Of a stretch of DNA of 64,000 nucleotides, positions 27,914 to 37,122 are shown one piece after another. Under the pieces are notes generated by a model. It did no database searches. It worked only from the letters and a program-made list of their open reading frames with translations, and had not been told where the DNA came from. The position numbers were made by a program, and so were the translations under genes. How positions within the stretch are numbered: the stretch's first letter is position 1; each line of letters starts with the position of its first letter. This DNA is from Burkholderia pyrrocinia. GTDB lineage: Bacteria > Pseudomonadota > Gammaproteobacteria > Burkholderiales > Burkholderiaceae. Location: assembly GCF_018417535.1 (NCBI RefSeq), contig NZ_CP070977.1, positions 1,488,001 to 1,552,000 of the forward strand. Reading direction: 5' to 3'.

Positions 27914-29803
27914 TCAGACCGCCCAGCACGAACAGCCGAACGCGCCCCAGAAGCCCTTCGCATCCGACGTCGGCAATGCGCTACCCCATGCACCCGCATG
28001 CGCATGTCCGTGTACGTTGCACGCGCTCGCGCAGCCGCACATCGCAGCGGCCGCCGCGCGCTGCAGCGGTGCGCCGTTGCGCTGCGTCGCGCCCCAGCCG
28101 CCATAGCCGCCGTACTCGCGCACGGGCGACCAGTCCGGCATCGCGGGCGGAATCGGCGCGTCGTGCGACGCGAACGGCCCCGCGCCCCAGACGATCTTTC
28201 CGCCGACGACCGTCAGCAAGGCGGTCGTGTCCACGATATCGTCCTCCGCACAGGTGAAGAAATCGCGATCCGGGACCATCAGGTCCGCGAGCTGCCCGAC
28301 CGCGATGCGCCCTTTCTTCCCTTCCTCGTTCGAGAACCACGTCACGTACTCGGTCCACATGCGCAGCGCAGTCTCGCGATCGAGCAGGTTGCGTTGCGGA
28401 TACATCCGCAGCCCGCCGACCGTCTTGCCCGTCACGAGCCATGCGAGCGACACCCACGGGTTGTACGACGCGACGCGCGTCGCGTCGGTGCCGGCCGAGA
28501 CCTTGATGCCCTTCGAAAGCATCTTCGCGACGGGCGGCGTCGCTTCGGCCGCCTGCGCGCCATAGCGCTCCACGAAGTACTCACCCTGGTACGCCATCCG
28601 GTGCTGCACCGCGATACCGCCGCCCAGCGCCGCAATACGATCCATCGATTTTTCGGTAACGGTTTCCGCGTGATCGAAGAACCAGTTCAGGCCGGCAAGC
28701 GGAATGTCCTTGTTGACCTTTTCGAACACGTCGAGCGCACGGCTGATCGTTTCATCGTAGGTCGCATGCATGCGCCACGGCCAGCGGTTCTGCGCGAGCA
28801 CACGCACGACGCCTTCGAGATCGTCTTCCATCTGCGCCGGCAGATCGGGACGCGCGACGCGGAAGTCCTCGAAATCGGCCGCCGAGAACACCAGCATTTC
28901 GCCCGCGCCGTTGTTGCGAAAATAGTCGGTGCCGTCGTGATACTTGACGCTCTTCGTCCAGTTCACGAAGTCTTCCTTCTCGGCATTCGGCTTCTGCGTG
29001 AACAGGTTGTACGCGATCCGGATCGTCATCTCGCCCGCGTCGTGCAGCTTGCGGATCACTTCGTAATCGTCGGGATAATTCTGCGAACCGCCGCCCGCAT
29101 CGATCACGCCGGTCACGCCGAGACGGTTCAGTTCGCGCATGAAGTGGCGCGTCGAGTTGTACTGGTATTCGAACGGCAGCTTCGGCCCCTTCGCGAGCGT
29201 CGCGTAAAGGATCGTCGCGTTCGGGTTCGCGAGCAGCAGCCCGGTCGGGTTGCCCGCGGCGTCGCGCAGGATCGTGCCGCCCGGCGGCTCCGGCGTGTCC
29301 TTCGTGTAGCCGACCACCCGCAGCGCCGCCGCGTTCAGCAGCGCGCGGTCGTACAGGTGCAGGATGAACACCGGCGTATCGGGCGCGGCCGCGTTGAGTT
29401 CTTCGATCGTCGGCAGGCGCTTCTCGGCGAACTGGTGTTCGGTGAAGCCGCCGACCACGCGCACCCACTGCGGCGCGGGTGTGATCGCGACCTGCCGCCG
29501 GAGCATGTCCATCGCGACCGCGAGCGAACGCACGCCGTCCCAGCGCAGCTCCAGGTTGTAGTTCAGGCCGCCGCGAATCACGTGCGTGTGGTTGTCGATC
29601 AGGCCAGGCAGCACGGTGCGGCCGTCGAGGTCGACGACCTTCGTCGCGCGGCCCGCGAGCGGCACGATGTCCGCGTTGCCGCCGACCGCGACGAAGCGGC
29701 CGTCCTTGATCGCGACGGCGGTGGCGACGGGGTTCGCACGATCGAGCGTCGTGATGCGCCCGTTGTGCAGGATGAGATCCGGTTGAGTATCGATTGCGTT
29801 CAT
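27914..29803 (-). CDS. YtcJ-type amidohydrolase with Cys-rich C-terminal tail
   Basis: A 629-residue amidohydrolase-superfamily enzyme (Amidohydro_3). The N-terminus DLILHNGRITTLDRANP and the metal site GLIDNHTHVIRGG are clear, with later metal-site candidates in RMHATYDET, FFDHAET and SAGTDATR. The hydrolysed bond and substrate are unknown. After the usual end of the fold the protein has about 40 extra residues with cysteines and histidines (AMCGCASACNVHGHAHA, ending CSCWAV), suggesting an added metal site. First large gene of the operon after the XapX gene; 1 nt before doxX. Confidence 0.85.
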   Translation of the reverse strand: MNAIDTQPDLILHNGRITTLDRANPVATAVAIKDGRFVAVGGNADIVPLAGRATKVVDLDGRTVLPGLIDNHTHVIRGGLNYNLELRWDGVRSLAVAMDMLRRQVAITPAPQWVRVVGGFTEHQFAEKRLPTIEELNAAAPDTPVFILHLYDRALLNAAALRVVGYTKDTPEPPGGTILRDAAGNPTGLLLANPNATILYATLAKGPKLPFEYQYNSTRHFMRELNRLGVTGVIDAGGGSQNYPDDYEVIRKLHDAGEMTIRIAYNLFTQKPNAEKEDFVNWTKSVKYHDGTDYFRNNGAGEMLVFSAADFEDFRVARPDLPAQMEDDLEGVVRVLAQNRWPWRMHATYDETISRALDVFEKVNKDIPLAGLNWFFDHAETVTEKSMDRIAALGGGIAVQHRMAYQGEYFVERYGAQAAEATPPVAKMLSKGIKVSAGTDATRVASYNPWVSLAWLVTGKTVGGLRMYPQRNLLDRETALRMWTEYVTWFSNEEGKKGRIAVGQLADLMVPDRDFFTCAEDDIVDTTALLTVVGGKIVWGAGPFASHDAPIPPAMPDWSPVREYGGYGGWGATQRNGAPLQRAAAAAMCGCASACNVHGHAHAGAWGSALPTSDAKGFWGAFGCSCWAV

Positions 29804-29821
29804 GAAATGTCCTCGATGCGG

Positions 29822-29989
29822 TCAGAAGCCGAGCCAGTGACGGACCGGCGCGACGCCCCCTGCGCCGATCAGCATGCCGGCGAGGCCGACCAGCGCGATC
29901 AGCGGCGGTGCCGGCGAGCGCACCTTGATCACGCTGTATACGACGCCGATCAGCACGCCGGCGCCCAACGAAAGTAGATAAGATTCCAT
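29822..29989 (-). CDS. XapX-domain small membrane protein (first copy)
   Basis: 55 residues with two hydrophobic helices: YLLSLGAGVLIGVVYSVIKV, then SPAPPLIALVGLAGMLIG, separated by the conserved R/NSPAPP turn of the XapX (DUF1427) family. The function is unknown. It heads the minus-strand operon, 18 nt before the amidohydrolase, and diverges from a LysR gene across 125 bp. A closely similar paralogue lies at 32070. Confidence 0.8.
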   Translation of the reverse strand: MESYLLSLGAGVLIGVVYSVIKVRSPAPPLIALVGLAGMLIGAGGVAPVRHWLGF

Positions 29990-30114
29990 AACGATTGTTC
30001 TCCCGGCCGGATTAGAATCACCTGCATCGCGCGCCCGCCTTCGCAGTGCGTCGCATCGGCGGCACGATCCGCTGCCGCCGCATCCGTTTCGCTTCCCTGC
30101 CATTCGTGCCGACC

Positions 30115-31038
30115 ATGCAACACCTTCCTGATCTCGAAGCCTGGGCCATCTTTGCGCGCGTCGCGGAGACCGGCTCGTTCGCCAAAGCCGCCGACCTGCT
30201 CGGCGTGTCGCAACCGACCGTGTCGAAGGCGATCGCGCGCCTCGAAAAGCGCCTCGGCGCGATGCTGCTGTACCGCACGTCGCGCAAGCTGTCGCTCACG
30301 CCCACCGGCGAACTGCTGCGCGACCGCGCGATCCGCCTGCTCGCCGATGCGGAGCTGATCGAAAGCGAAGCATCCGCGCAGGCGCTCGAACCGCACGGCC
30401 TCGTGCGCGTGAATGCGCCGATGTCGTTCGGGCTGCGCCATCTGTCGCCGGTACTGCCCGCGTTTCTCGAACGCTATCCGCGCGTCGACATCGACCTCGT
30501 GCTCACCGATCACATCGTCGACATCGTGTCCGGCGGCTTCGACGTCGCGGTCCGCATCGCGGAGCTCAGCGATTCGTCGCTGCGCTCGCGCCGGCTCTGT
30601 GCGGTGCGCCGGCCGCTCGTCGCGGCGCCCGCGTACCTCGACCGGCGCGGCCGCCCCACGCACCCGCGCGACCTCGAACAGCATGTGTGCCTCACCTATA
30701 CGAACCTGCCGACGCCCGAGCACTGGCGCTTTCGTCACCCGGCATCGGGCGAGGAGGTCGGCGTGTCCGTGCACGGCCGCATCCGCACCAACAACGCGGA
30801 CGTGATCGTCCCCGCGCTCGTCGCCGGCCACGGCCTCGCGCTGCAGCCCGAGTTCCTGGTGTGGGACGCGATGCAGCGCGGCGAGCTCGAGGAAGTGATG
30901 AGCGACTGGAAGATCGCCGACATCAACGTCAACCTCGTCACGCCGCCCGGCATGCTGCGCGCCGCGCGCGTGACGGTGCTGCTCGAGTTCCTCGCCGAAC
31001 ACTTCTCCCACGCGCCGTGGGCGCTGCCCGTGGCCTGA
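30115..31038 (+). CDS. LysR-family transcriptional regulator
   Basis: 307 residues. The winged helix-turn-helix reads [42 protein letters not shown]; the effector domain includes [36 protein letters not shown]. It diverges from the XapX-amidohydrolase operon and is the likely regulator of that operon, and perhaps of the YcaC hydrolase gene with which it converges. The ATG at 30115 matches the usual LysR N-terminus. Confidence 0.92.
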   Translation: MQHLPDLEAWAIFARVAETGSFAKAADLLGVSQPTVSKAIARLEKRLGAMLLYRTSRKLSLTPTGELLRDRAIRLLADAELIESEASAQALEPHGLVRVNAPMSFGLRHLSPVLPAFLERYPRVDIDLVLTDHIVDIVSGGFDVAVRIAELSDSSLRSRRLCAVRRPLVAAPAYLDRRGRPTHPRDLEQHVCLTYTNLPTPEHWRFRHPASGEEVGVSVHGRIRTNNADVIVPALVAGHGLALQPEFLVWDAMQRGELEEVMSDWKIADINVNLVTPPGMLRAARVTVLLEFLAEHFSHAPWALPVA

Positions 31039-31101
31039 ACGCGCGGCGGCCGACGGCAGGCAATCGCCGCGTCCGTCGCGACGATCGCGGCAGGCGGCCC
31101 G

Positions 31102-31788
31102 TTACTTCGCCGGCACGGCCGGGATCGACTCGTGCGGCGTCAGCGTACGCTCGGCTGCCTTGTGGACCATCGTGTACGCGTAATCGACGCCCATCCCGTA
31201 TGCGCCCGAGTGCTCCTTCGCGATCGCCATCACCGCGTCGTAGCTCTCGCGGCGCGCCCAGTCGCGCTGCCACTCGAGCAGGACCTGCTGCCACGTCACG
31301 GGCACCACGCCGGCCTGCACCATCCGCTGCATCGCGAAGTCGTGCGCGTCCTTCGACGTGCCGCCCGATGCGTCGGCGACCATGTAGATTTCGTAGTCGC
31401 CTTCGAGCATCGCGCACAGCGCGAACGTCGTATTGCAGACCTCCGTCCACAGGCCCGACACGACCACCTTCTTGCGGCCGTTCGCAGCCAGCGCGTCGCG
31501 CACCTTCTGGTCGTCCCACGAGTTCATCGACGTGCGTTCGAGCGTCTTCTGGTTCGGGAACACGTCGAGCAGTTCGGGATAGGTGTGGCCCGAGAAGCTT
31601 TCGCTTTCGACCGTCGTGATCGTGGTCGGGATGTCGAACACCTTCGCGGCCTTCGCGAGCCCGACGACGTTGTTCTTCAGCGTCTGACGATCGATCGACT
31701 GCACGCCGAACGCCATCTGCGGCTGCTGGTCGATGAAGATCAGCTGGCTGTTCTGCGGAGTGAGTACTTCAAGTTTCGGGTTGCTCAT
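31102..31788 (-). CDS. YcaC-type isochorismatase-family cysteine hydrolase
   Basis: 228 residues. Catalytic set of the family: Asp in QLIFIDQQPQM, Lys in ANGRKKVVV and Cys in GLWTEVCNTTFAL. The block VESESFSGHTYPELLDVFP is typical of YcaC. YcaC itself has no settled substrate; amide or cyclic diamide hydrolysis is usual in the superfamily. The start at 31788 gives the normal N-terminus (MSNPKLEVLTPQNSQ). It diverges from the second XapX gene over 281 bp that contain a palindrome. Confidence 0.87.
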   Translation of the reverse strand: MSNPKLEVLTPQNSQLIFIDQQPQMAFGVQSIDRQTLKNNVVGLAKAAKVFDIPTTITTVESESFSGHTYPELLDVFPNQKTLERTSMNSWDDQKVRDALAANGRKKVVVSGLWTEVCNTTFALCAMLEGDYEIYMVADASGGTSKDAHDFAMQRMVQAGVVPVTWQQVLLEWQRDWARRESYDAVMAIAKEHSGAYGMGVDYAYTMVHKAAERTLTPHESIPAVPAK

Positions 31789-31934
31789 GACGCGTGTCGT
31801 CCTGTGAACGGAAAAAGGAGGGCCTGCCTCGACCGTCGGAACGGGAGGAGCCGCATTTGAATTGCGCCGGATCGGGATCGTCATCCGGCTCGCAGTATTT
31901 AATCTGCAAACGCGCGGCGCGAACACCCAAGAAA

Positions 31935-31960
31935 CGGAATCGATCCGATTCCGGAATCGA
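31935..31960. promoter_or_regulatory. Palindromic operator candidate between ycaC-like and XapX genes
   Basis: CGGAATCG-ATC-CGATTCCG (31935-31953) is a perfect 8-bp dyad, followed by a third copy of the half-site (GGAATCGA, 31952-31959). It is centrally placed in the divergent intergenic region and suits a dimeric repressor or activator. The plus strand also has a T7 run near 31983 without a good stem. Confidence 0.4.
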
Positions 31961-32069
31961 CGCCCGTTCGGGGTCGCCCACCCTTTTTTTCTTCACGCAA
32001 ACCCGATACGCTTTCAGAATCTTGACGGCGCACACCGTACCGCCCGTCGGCCATCACGGGATGCTCACC

Positions 32070-32330
32070 ATGAAACCGTATTTCCTGTCGCTGCTCGCCG
32101 GCATCCTCGCCGGCATCATCTACGGCGCGCTCGGCGTGAATTCGCCGGCGCCGCCGATCATCGCGCTCACCGGCCTGCTCGGCATGCTGGCCGGCGAACA
32201 GATCCTGCCGGTCGCTCGCCGGATGCTTTCCGGACACCGGCTGAATACCGCATGGCGCGAAGCGCAATGCAGCCAGCACATGTTCGGCGCGCTGCCGGGT
32301 GGCGCCGCGAACGACCGCAAGCCGTCGTGA
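32070..32330 (+). CDS. XapX-domain small membrane protein (second copy)
   Basis: 86 residues. The first 55 align closely with the XapX protein at 29822 (YFLSLLAGILAGIIYGALGV, then NSPAPPIIALTGLLGMLAGE); about 30 extra polar residues follow. Two membrane helices are predicted. An alternative ATG lies three codons upstream at 32061. It starts a plus-strand set: CPA1 antiporter 25 nt downstream, then OsmC protein and pirin. Confidence 0.78.
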   Translation: MKPYFLSLLAGILAGIIYGALGVNSPAPPIIALTGLLGMLAGEQILPVARRMLSGHRLNTAWREAQCSQHMFGALPGGAANDRKPS

Positions 32331-32355
32331 TGCACGCCGTCGCCGCAGGCCGCGC

Positions 32356-33936
32356 ATGACCAACGTCGAGCTGTTTCACTACCTGCTGCTGTTGATCTGC
32401 GGCGCGGGCGCGCTCACGTGGCTCGCCGAACGGATCTCGATTCCGCCGGCCGTCGTGCTGCTGCTCGGCGGCTGCGTGGTGGCGATCGCCGGCAAGCGCG
32501 TGCCCGACATGGACCCGGCGCTGCTGCTTGCGGCCGTGCTGCCGCCGCTGCTGATGTCGAGCGGGTTCTACACCGCGTGGAAGGAATTCCGGCAGGAGCT
32601 CGCGTCGATCGCATCGCTCGCGCTCGGTGCGGTGGCGTTCACGACCGTCGCAGTCGCCGTGGCCGTGCGTGCCGCGAACCCGGCGCTGCCGTGGGCCGCG
32701 TGCTTCACGCTCGGCGCGATCGTGTCGCCGCCCGACGCGGTCGCCGCGAAGGCGATCCTGCAGCGCTACCCGCTGCCCGCGCGGCTCGTCGCGGTGCTCG
32801 AAGGCGAAAGCCTCGTCAACGATGCATCGGGCCTGCTGCTGTACCAGATGGCCGTGTCGACCGCGCTCGCCGTGTCGATCACGGCCGCGAGCGCCACCGG
32901 CCTGTTCTTCTCGCTCACGCTGATCGGCATCGCGGTCGGCCTCGCATGCGGCCATGCGATGTGCTGGGTGCTGCCGCGCCTGCGCGACCCGATGCTCGGC
33001 ATCGTCGTGACTTTCGCGATGGCGTGGGGCAGCTACGGGATCGCGGAAGCCGTCGACGGCTCGGGCGTGCTGTCGGTGGTGACCTGCGGCCTCGTGCTCG
33101 GCGTGCGCCAGCATCGCGTGTTCGACGCCGACCTGCGGATCAAGGCGAAGGCGACGTGGGAAGCGATCGTGTTCGTGCTCGATGCGCTCGTGTTCATCCT
33201 GATCGGTCTCGCGCTGCATGCGATCCTCGCACGCGTGAACCACGAAGGCGCGGTGCTGATGGCCGGCCTGCGCGTCGCGCTGCCCGCCACCGCCGCCGCG
33301 ATCGGTGCGCGCGTCGTGTGGGTATTCGTCGCGATGTGGCTGCCGGGCCGCCTGCGTGCGCCGCGCGCTGGCCACGCGCGGTGGTCGTGGCGCGAAGCCG
33401 TCGTGCTCGGCTGGTCGGGCATGCGCGGCGTCGTGAGCCTCGCGGCCGCGATCGCGCTGCCGGGCAACTTCCCCGGCCGCGACCTGATCCTGTTCAGCAC
33501 GTTCCTGCTGATCATCGCGACGCTCGTCGTGCAGGGCGGCACGCTCGCGCCGCTGATCCGCGTGCTGAAGCTGCGGCCCGTCGCGCGGCATACGATGTCC
33601 GAGCACGCGGTACGCGCGCATGCGTTTGGCGCGGCGCTCGCCGAACTCGACGCGCTGGAGCAGCGCGGGTCGAACCTCGAGCGCCCTTCGCTCGACCGCC
33701 TGCTCGCCGAATATCGCAACCGTGTCATGTTCAACGAACGCGCGCATCGGCATGGTGCCGAACCGGCCGACATGCGCGCGCGGATGCTGCGCGTCGAACT
33801 CGAACTCGTCGGTGTGTCGCGCCAGGCGCTGCTCGACCTGCATCGCGACGGCAAGGTCGACGACACGGTGCTGCACCGGATCGAATCGGAACTCGATTTC
33901 GAGGAACTGCGGCTGCAGCGGCTGCTCGAACCGTAA
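32356..33936 (+). CDS. CPA1-family Na+/H+ antiporter
   Basis: A 526-residue cation:proton antiporter with about 12 hydrophobic segments and a cytoplasmic C-terminal tail of roughly 120 residues. The ion-site helix reads [16 protein letters not shown] and ALEGES-like ends as [18 protein letters not shown], both hallmarks of NhaP/CPA1 exchangers. It would exchange Na+ or K+ for protons across the inner membrane and help pH or salt homeostasis. The ATG at 32356 removes a basic, unlikely N-terminal extension. Confidence 0.9.
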   Translation: MTNVELFHYLLLLICGAGALTWLAERISIPPAVVLLLGGCVVAIAGKRVPDMDPALLLAAVLPPLLMSSGFYTAWKEFRQELASIASLALGAVAFTTVAVAVAVRAANPALPWAACFTLGAIVSPPDAVAAKAILQRYPLPARLVAVLEGESLVNDASGLLLYQMAVSTALAVSITAASATGLFFSLTLIGIAVGLACGHAMCWVLPRLRDPMLGIVVTFAMAWGSYGIAEAVDGSGVLSVVTCGLVLGVRQHRVFDADLRIKAKATWEAIVFVLDALVFILIGLALHAILARVNHEGAVLMAGLRVALPATAAAIGARVVWVFVAMWLPGRLRAPRAGHARWSWREAVVLGWSGMRGVVSLAAAIALPGNFPGRDLILFSTFLLIIATLVVQGGTLAPLIRVLKLRPVARHTMSEHAVRAHAFGAALAELDALEQRGSNLERPSLDRLLAEYRNRVMFNERAHRHGAEPADMRARMLRVELELVGVSRQALLDLHRDGKVDDTVLHRIESELDFEELRLQRLLEP

Positions 33937-33983
33937 CGTCCGGCCAGGCCGCCGGCCCTCCCCCTTTTCCCCATGGAACTGCA

Positions 33984-34376
33984 ATGAGCGAACTGTCCGT
34001 CGAAGCGAGCATCGGCTCGGTCGATTATCTCGTCCACTTCAGCGATGGCGTCCACCAGTGGCGCGCCGACGAACCGGCGTCGCTCGGCGGCGGCGATGCG
34101 GCGCCGACGCCCGTCGCGCTGCTGCTGTCGAGCCTCGGCGCCTGCACCGCGATCACGCTGAAGATGTATGCGCAACGCAAGGGCTGGCCGCTCGCCGAAG
34201 TGCACGTGAAGCTCGCGCACGAATCGGGCAGCGCGGGCAGCACGATCGTGCGCCGCATCACGCTCGAAGGCGACCTGTCCGGCGAGCAGCGCGAGCGCCT
34301 GCTGCAGATCGCGAACGCGTGCCCGGTACACAAGATCCTCACGCATCCGATCACGATCGACACGGCGATCGCCTGA
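33984..34376 (+). CDS. OsmC/Ohr-family protein
   Basis: 130 residues with the OsmC fold. Key marks are [23 protein letters not shown], containing the first redox Cys, and [14 protein letters not shown], containing the second. OsmC-family proteins reduce organic hydroperoxides with a Cys pair. It follows the antiporter by 47 nt and precedes pirin by 32 nt, so co-transcription is likely, fitting an oxidative or electrophile stress module. A four-codon reading frame (33973) ends across its start codon. Confidence 0.88.
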   Translation: MSELSVEASIGSVDYLVHFSDGVHQWRADEPASLGGGDAAPTPVALLLSSLGACTAITLKMYAQRKGWPLAEVHVKLAHESGSAGSTIVRRITLEGDLSGEQRERLLQIANACPVHKILTHPITIDTAIA

Positions 34377-34408
34377 CCGCCCACCGCACCGAACACGAGT
34401 TCCCCATC

Positions 34409-35302
34409 ATGTCCGCATCGATCAAGACCCTGCTCACGCCGCGCGAAAGCGACATCGGCAACCTCGTCGTGCGCCGCGTGCTGCCCGCGCGCGCCGCGCG
34501 CCTCGTCGGCCCGTTCATCTTCTTCGACGAGATGGGCCCGGCGGTCCTGCCGGCCGGCCGCGGCATCGACGTGCGGCCGCATCCGCACATCGGGCTCGCG
34601 ACCGTCACCTACCTGTTCGACGGCTCCCTGATGCATCACGACAGCCTCGACTTCCGGCAGAAGATCGTGCCGGGCGACGTGAACTGGATGACGGCCGGCC
34701 GCGGCATCGTGCATTCGGAGCGTTCGCCCGACGAGGACCGGCCGCTCGAGCAGCCGGTCCACGGGATCCAGACCTGGGTCGCGCTGCCGGTCGAGCACGA
34801 AGACACCACGCCCGCGTTCGTCCATCATCCGGCCGACACGCTGCCGTCGTTCACGCGCGACGGCGCGAGCGTGCGCGTGATCGCGGGCACCGCATTCGGG
34901 TTGACGTCGCCGGTCGCCGTGTTCTCGCCGACGCTCTATGCGGTTGCCGAATTCGCGTCCGGCGGGCAGCTCGCGCTCGATGCGGAGCACGACGAGCGCG
35001 GCGTGTATCTCGTCGACGGCGACCTCGCCATCGACGACACGCCGCTCGCCCCCGCCACGATGGCCGTGCTCGAACCGGGCACGACCGTGGCGCTCGCCAG
35101 CGCGAACGGCGCGCGCGTGATGCTGCTCGGCGGCGCGCACCTGCCGGGCGAGCGTTTCATCGAATGGAATTTCGTGTCGAGCGAGCGCGCGAAGATCGAC
35201 GCGGCACGCGCAGCGTGGGCCGCGCAGACCTTCGGCAAGGTGCCGGGCGAAGAAGACGAGTGGACGCGCCAGCCGGAACGCAAGGCGCGGCCGGCAGAAT
35301 AG
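34409..35302 (+). CDS. Pirin-family protein
   Basis: 297-residue bicupin. The N-terminal cupin carries the metal-binding set RPHPHIGLATVTYLF with His/Glu continuing in NWMTAGRGIVHSERS. The C-terminal part (RFIEWNFVSSERAKIDAA) is the conserved pirin_C region. Bacterial pirins include quercetinases, and many are redox-linked with unknown substrates. Last gene of the plus-strand group, followed by a strong hairpin. Confidence 0.92.
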   Translation: MSASIKTLLTPRESDIGNLVVRRVLPARAARLVGPFIFFDEMGPAVLPAGRGIDVRPHPHIGLATVTYLFDGSLMHHDSLDFRQKIVPGDVNWMTAGRGIVHSERSPDEDRPLEQPVHGIQTWVALPVEHEDTTPAFVHHPADTLPSFTRDGASVRVIAGTAFGLTSPVAVFSPTLYAVAEFASGGQLALDAEHDERGVYLVDGDLAIDDTPLAPATMAVLEPGTTVALASANGARVMLLGGAHLPGERFIEWNFVSSERAKIDAARAAWAAQTFGKVPGEEDEWTRQPERKARPAE

Positions 35303-35322
35303 GCAGCTTCGCTCGCAAGCAA

Positions 35323-35352
35323 ACGACGGCCGGCACGCATGCCGGCCGTCGT
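35323..35352. terminator. Hairpin between pirin and the convergent cellulose operon
   Basis: A perfect 13-bp stem (35323-35335 with 35340-35352) and a 4-nt CGCA loop, midway between the pirin stop (35302) and the bcsR stop (35357). On the minus strand it ends in TTTGC. It probably serves both convergent transcripts. Confidence 0.7.
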
Positions 35353-35356
35353 CCGT

Positions 35357-35554
35357 TCAGCGCTTCAATCCCATCAGTTTCGCGAGCGTCGGCCAGCGAT
35401 CGAGCGATTCGATGAACGCGCGCCGCGCCTGCTCGTCGACATAGCGTTCAGGATCGAGCGCGGGCAGATGCCGCGCGAGGCCGAGCACGTCGTTCGGCTG
35501 CGACAGGCGATCGTCGTCGCCTTCGCCGGGAAGGATTACTGTTCGTCGATCCAT
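35357..35554 (-). CDS. bcsR: Cellulose biosynthesis protein BcsR
   Basis: 65 residues. The segment NDVLGLARHLPALD, then YVDEQARRAFIESLDRWPTLAKL, resembles BcsR (YhjR), a small regulator that in E. coli complexes with BcsQ to promote synthase assembly. The start lies inside bcsG (19-nt overlap). Unlike E. coli, where bcsR precedes bcsQ, here it is the last gene of the operon. The first 15 residues are not conserved-looking, so a slightly later start cannot be excluded. Confidence 0.7.
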   Translation of the reverse strand: MDRRTVILPGEGDDDRLSQPNDVLGLARHLPALDPERYVDEQARRAFIESLDRWPTLAKLMGLKR

Positions 35555-37095
35555 ACGCCGTCCGGAGTTTTCACCGCGTAGCCCGCGGCCGTCTGCATCG
35601 TCACCGTGCCCTCGTTCTCGCCGACCATCCGCGTGCGCGGCAGGTCCGCCGCATATTGCGCAAGCGTCGCGCCCGGCTTGAACGGGCTGTTCGATACGAG
35701 ATTCGACAACAACTGCGCGAGCGCGAGAAAGCTGGTCGGCTGCTCGATCACGGTCGTCGCACCGTGGTTGCCGGCAAAGCCGACGAGCCGCACGCCGACC
35801 GGCCCGTGCACGACGCGCGGCGTCGGGATCTCGCGCAGCCCCGCGACCTGGTTCTTGTCGCCGCGCAGCGCGGCGCCGTGCTCGGGCACGAACACGATCA
35901 CCGCGCGGCGGCTCGATTGCGCGATCAGGTCGGCGAGACGATCGAAGTCGCTCATCAGCTTCGTCGCGCGCTGCGGATACGAGTCGAGGCTCGTCAGCGA
36001 ACTGCCGACCACGCGGTTGCCGTCGTGCAGGCTGATCGTGTTGTAGTACAGCGCGACGGGCCCCGGCACCGACGCGCGCTGCGCATACCAGTTCGCGAGC
36101 GTCCCGTAGTCGTCCTTGATCGCGGAGCCGTCGAACGCATGCATCGCGACGGGCGCGGCCGCGTTCGAGATCATCGGTGCGCCGGGCGCACCGAGGTTGT
36201 CGTGAATCACCTGCAGGAAGTTGTCGAAGTGGCCGTCGTGGTTCAGCAGCGACTGCACCGTGTAGCCGGCGCCCGCGAGTTGCGCGAACAACCGGCACTG
36301 CTGCGGCGCGGGCTTGTACAGGTCCTCGTGCGCCTCCTGCCCGCAGCTCGCGCGCAGCACGCGGATCGCCGCCGGGCCGCTGTAGCTCGCGGCCGTGCTG
36401 AAGTTCGTGAACAGGTAGTCGAAGTGGCTCAGCATCGGGTGGTTGCGCACCTTCGCCGCATCGAGGTCGTCCCACGACAGCGAGCAGACGTGCAGCACGA
36501 TCACGTCGAACTGCGCGGCCGGATCGTTGCCGGGATGGCCGAACGCGACCTGCCGCTGCGACTCCTGCGCGCGGAACGTCGCGAGCGCCGCGTTGTGGTC
36601 CTCGGGCCGGTCGGAGAGGGTCGCACCCGTCGCGTTCGCCTGCTGCTGCGCGGACGGCGCGACGACGCGCGCCATCAGCCCGCTGCCTGCCTGCCACAGC
36701 GGCATCACGATCAGCGCGGCCAGCACGAACGTCGCGACGCGCAGCCAGCGGTTGACGATGAAATAGACGACCAGCGCGCCGACGACCGTCAGCACCAGCA
36801 CGGGCGGCAGCAGGCGCGGCAGCAGTTCCATCCAGTAGTCGGCGCGGAACGTGCTCATTTCGCGGGCGGCCTCGGCGAGGCGTGCAAGCGGCGGCGCATG
36901 CATCTCGCGCGCAAGCAGCGGCACCGCGATCGCGATCGCCGCGACCTGCCGGACGATGCGCCACGCACGCTGCCGGATCGGCGCGCTCGCCGCGAGCGCC
37001 AGCGCGAACGCGAGGTTCGCGAGCCACAGCGGCTGCAGGTGCCCGGTCGCGAACAGCGCGAACTTCAGGATGAAATACAGATTCCAGAACGTCAT
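35536..37095 (-). CDS. bcsG: Cellulose phosphoethanolamine transferase BcsG
   Basis: A 519-residue inner-membrane enzyme that decorates cellulose with phosphoethanolamine. The N-terminal third has several membrane helices; the periplasmic domain is alkaline-phosphatase-like. By analogy with E. coli BcsG the nucleophile is S239 (in SYSGPAAIR), and zinc-site candidates are C204, H357, E405 and H406 (VPEHGAA). All are present, so it should be active. It follows bcsA by 27 nt. Its presence predicts pEtN-cellulose rather than plain cellulose. Confidence 0.93.
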   Translation of the reverse strand: MTFWNLYFILKFALFATGHLQPLWLANLAFALALAASAPIRQRAWRIVRQVAAIAIAVPLLAREMHAPPLARLAEAAREMSTFRADYWMELLPRLLPPVLVLTVVGALVVYFIVNRWLRVATFVLAALIVMPLWQAGSGLMARVVAPSAQQQANATGATLSDRPEDHNAALATFRAQESQRQVAFGHPGNDPAAQFDVIVLHVCSLSWDDLDAAKVRNHPMLSHFDYLFTNFSTAASYSGPAAIRVLRASCGQEAHEDLYKPAPQQCRLFAQLAGAGYTVQSLLNHDGHFDNFLQVIHDNLGAPGAPMISNAAAPVAMHAFDGSAIKDDYGTLANWYAQRASVPGPVALYYNTISLHDGNRVVGSSLTSLDSYPQRATKLMSDFDRLADLIAQSSRRAVIVFVPEHGAALRGDKNQVAGLREIPTPRVVHGPVGVRLVGFAGNHGATTVIEQPTSFLALAQLLSNLVSNSPFKPGATLAQYAADLPRTRMVGENEGTVTMQTAAGYAVKTPDGVWIDEQ

Positions 37096-37122
37096 CTAAC
37101 CCACTCCATGATGAGCGCCGCG

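Noticed and set aside
31979..31990. T7 run upstream of the second XapX gene as a terminator
   Set aside because: No stable stem precedes it, only a 3-bp GGG/CCC pairing.
33973..33987. Four-codon reading frame (Met-Glu-Leu-Gln) whose stop overlaps the OsmC start
   Set aside because: It could couple translation, but such short frames are common by chance and no ribosome site is evident before it.
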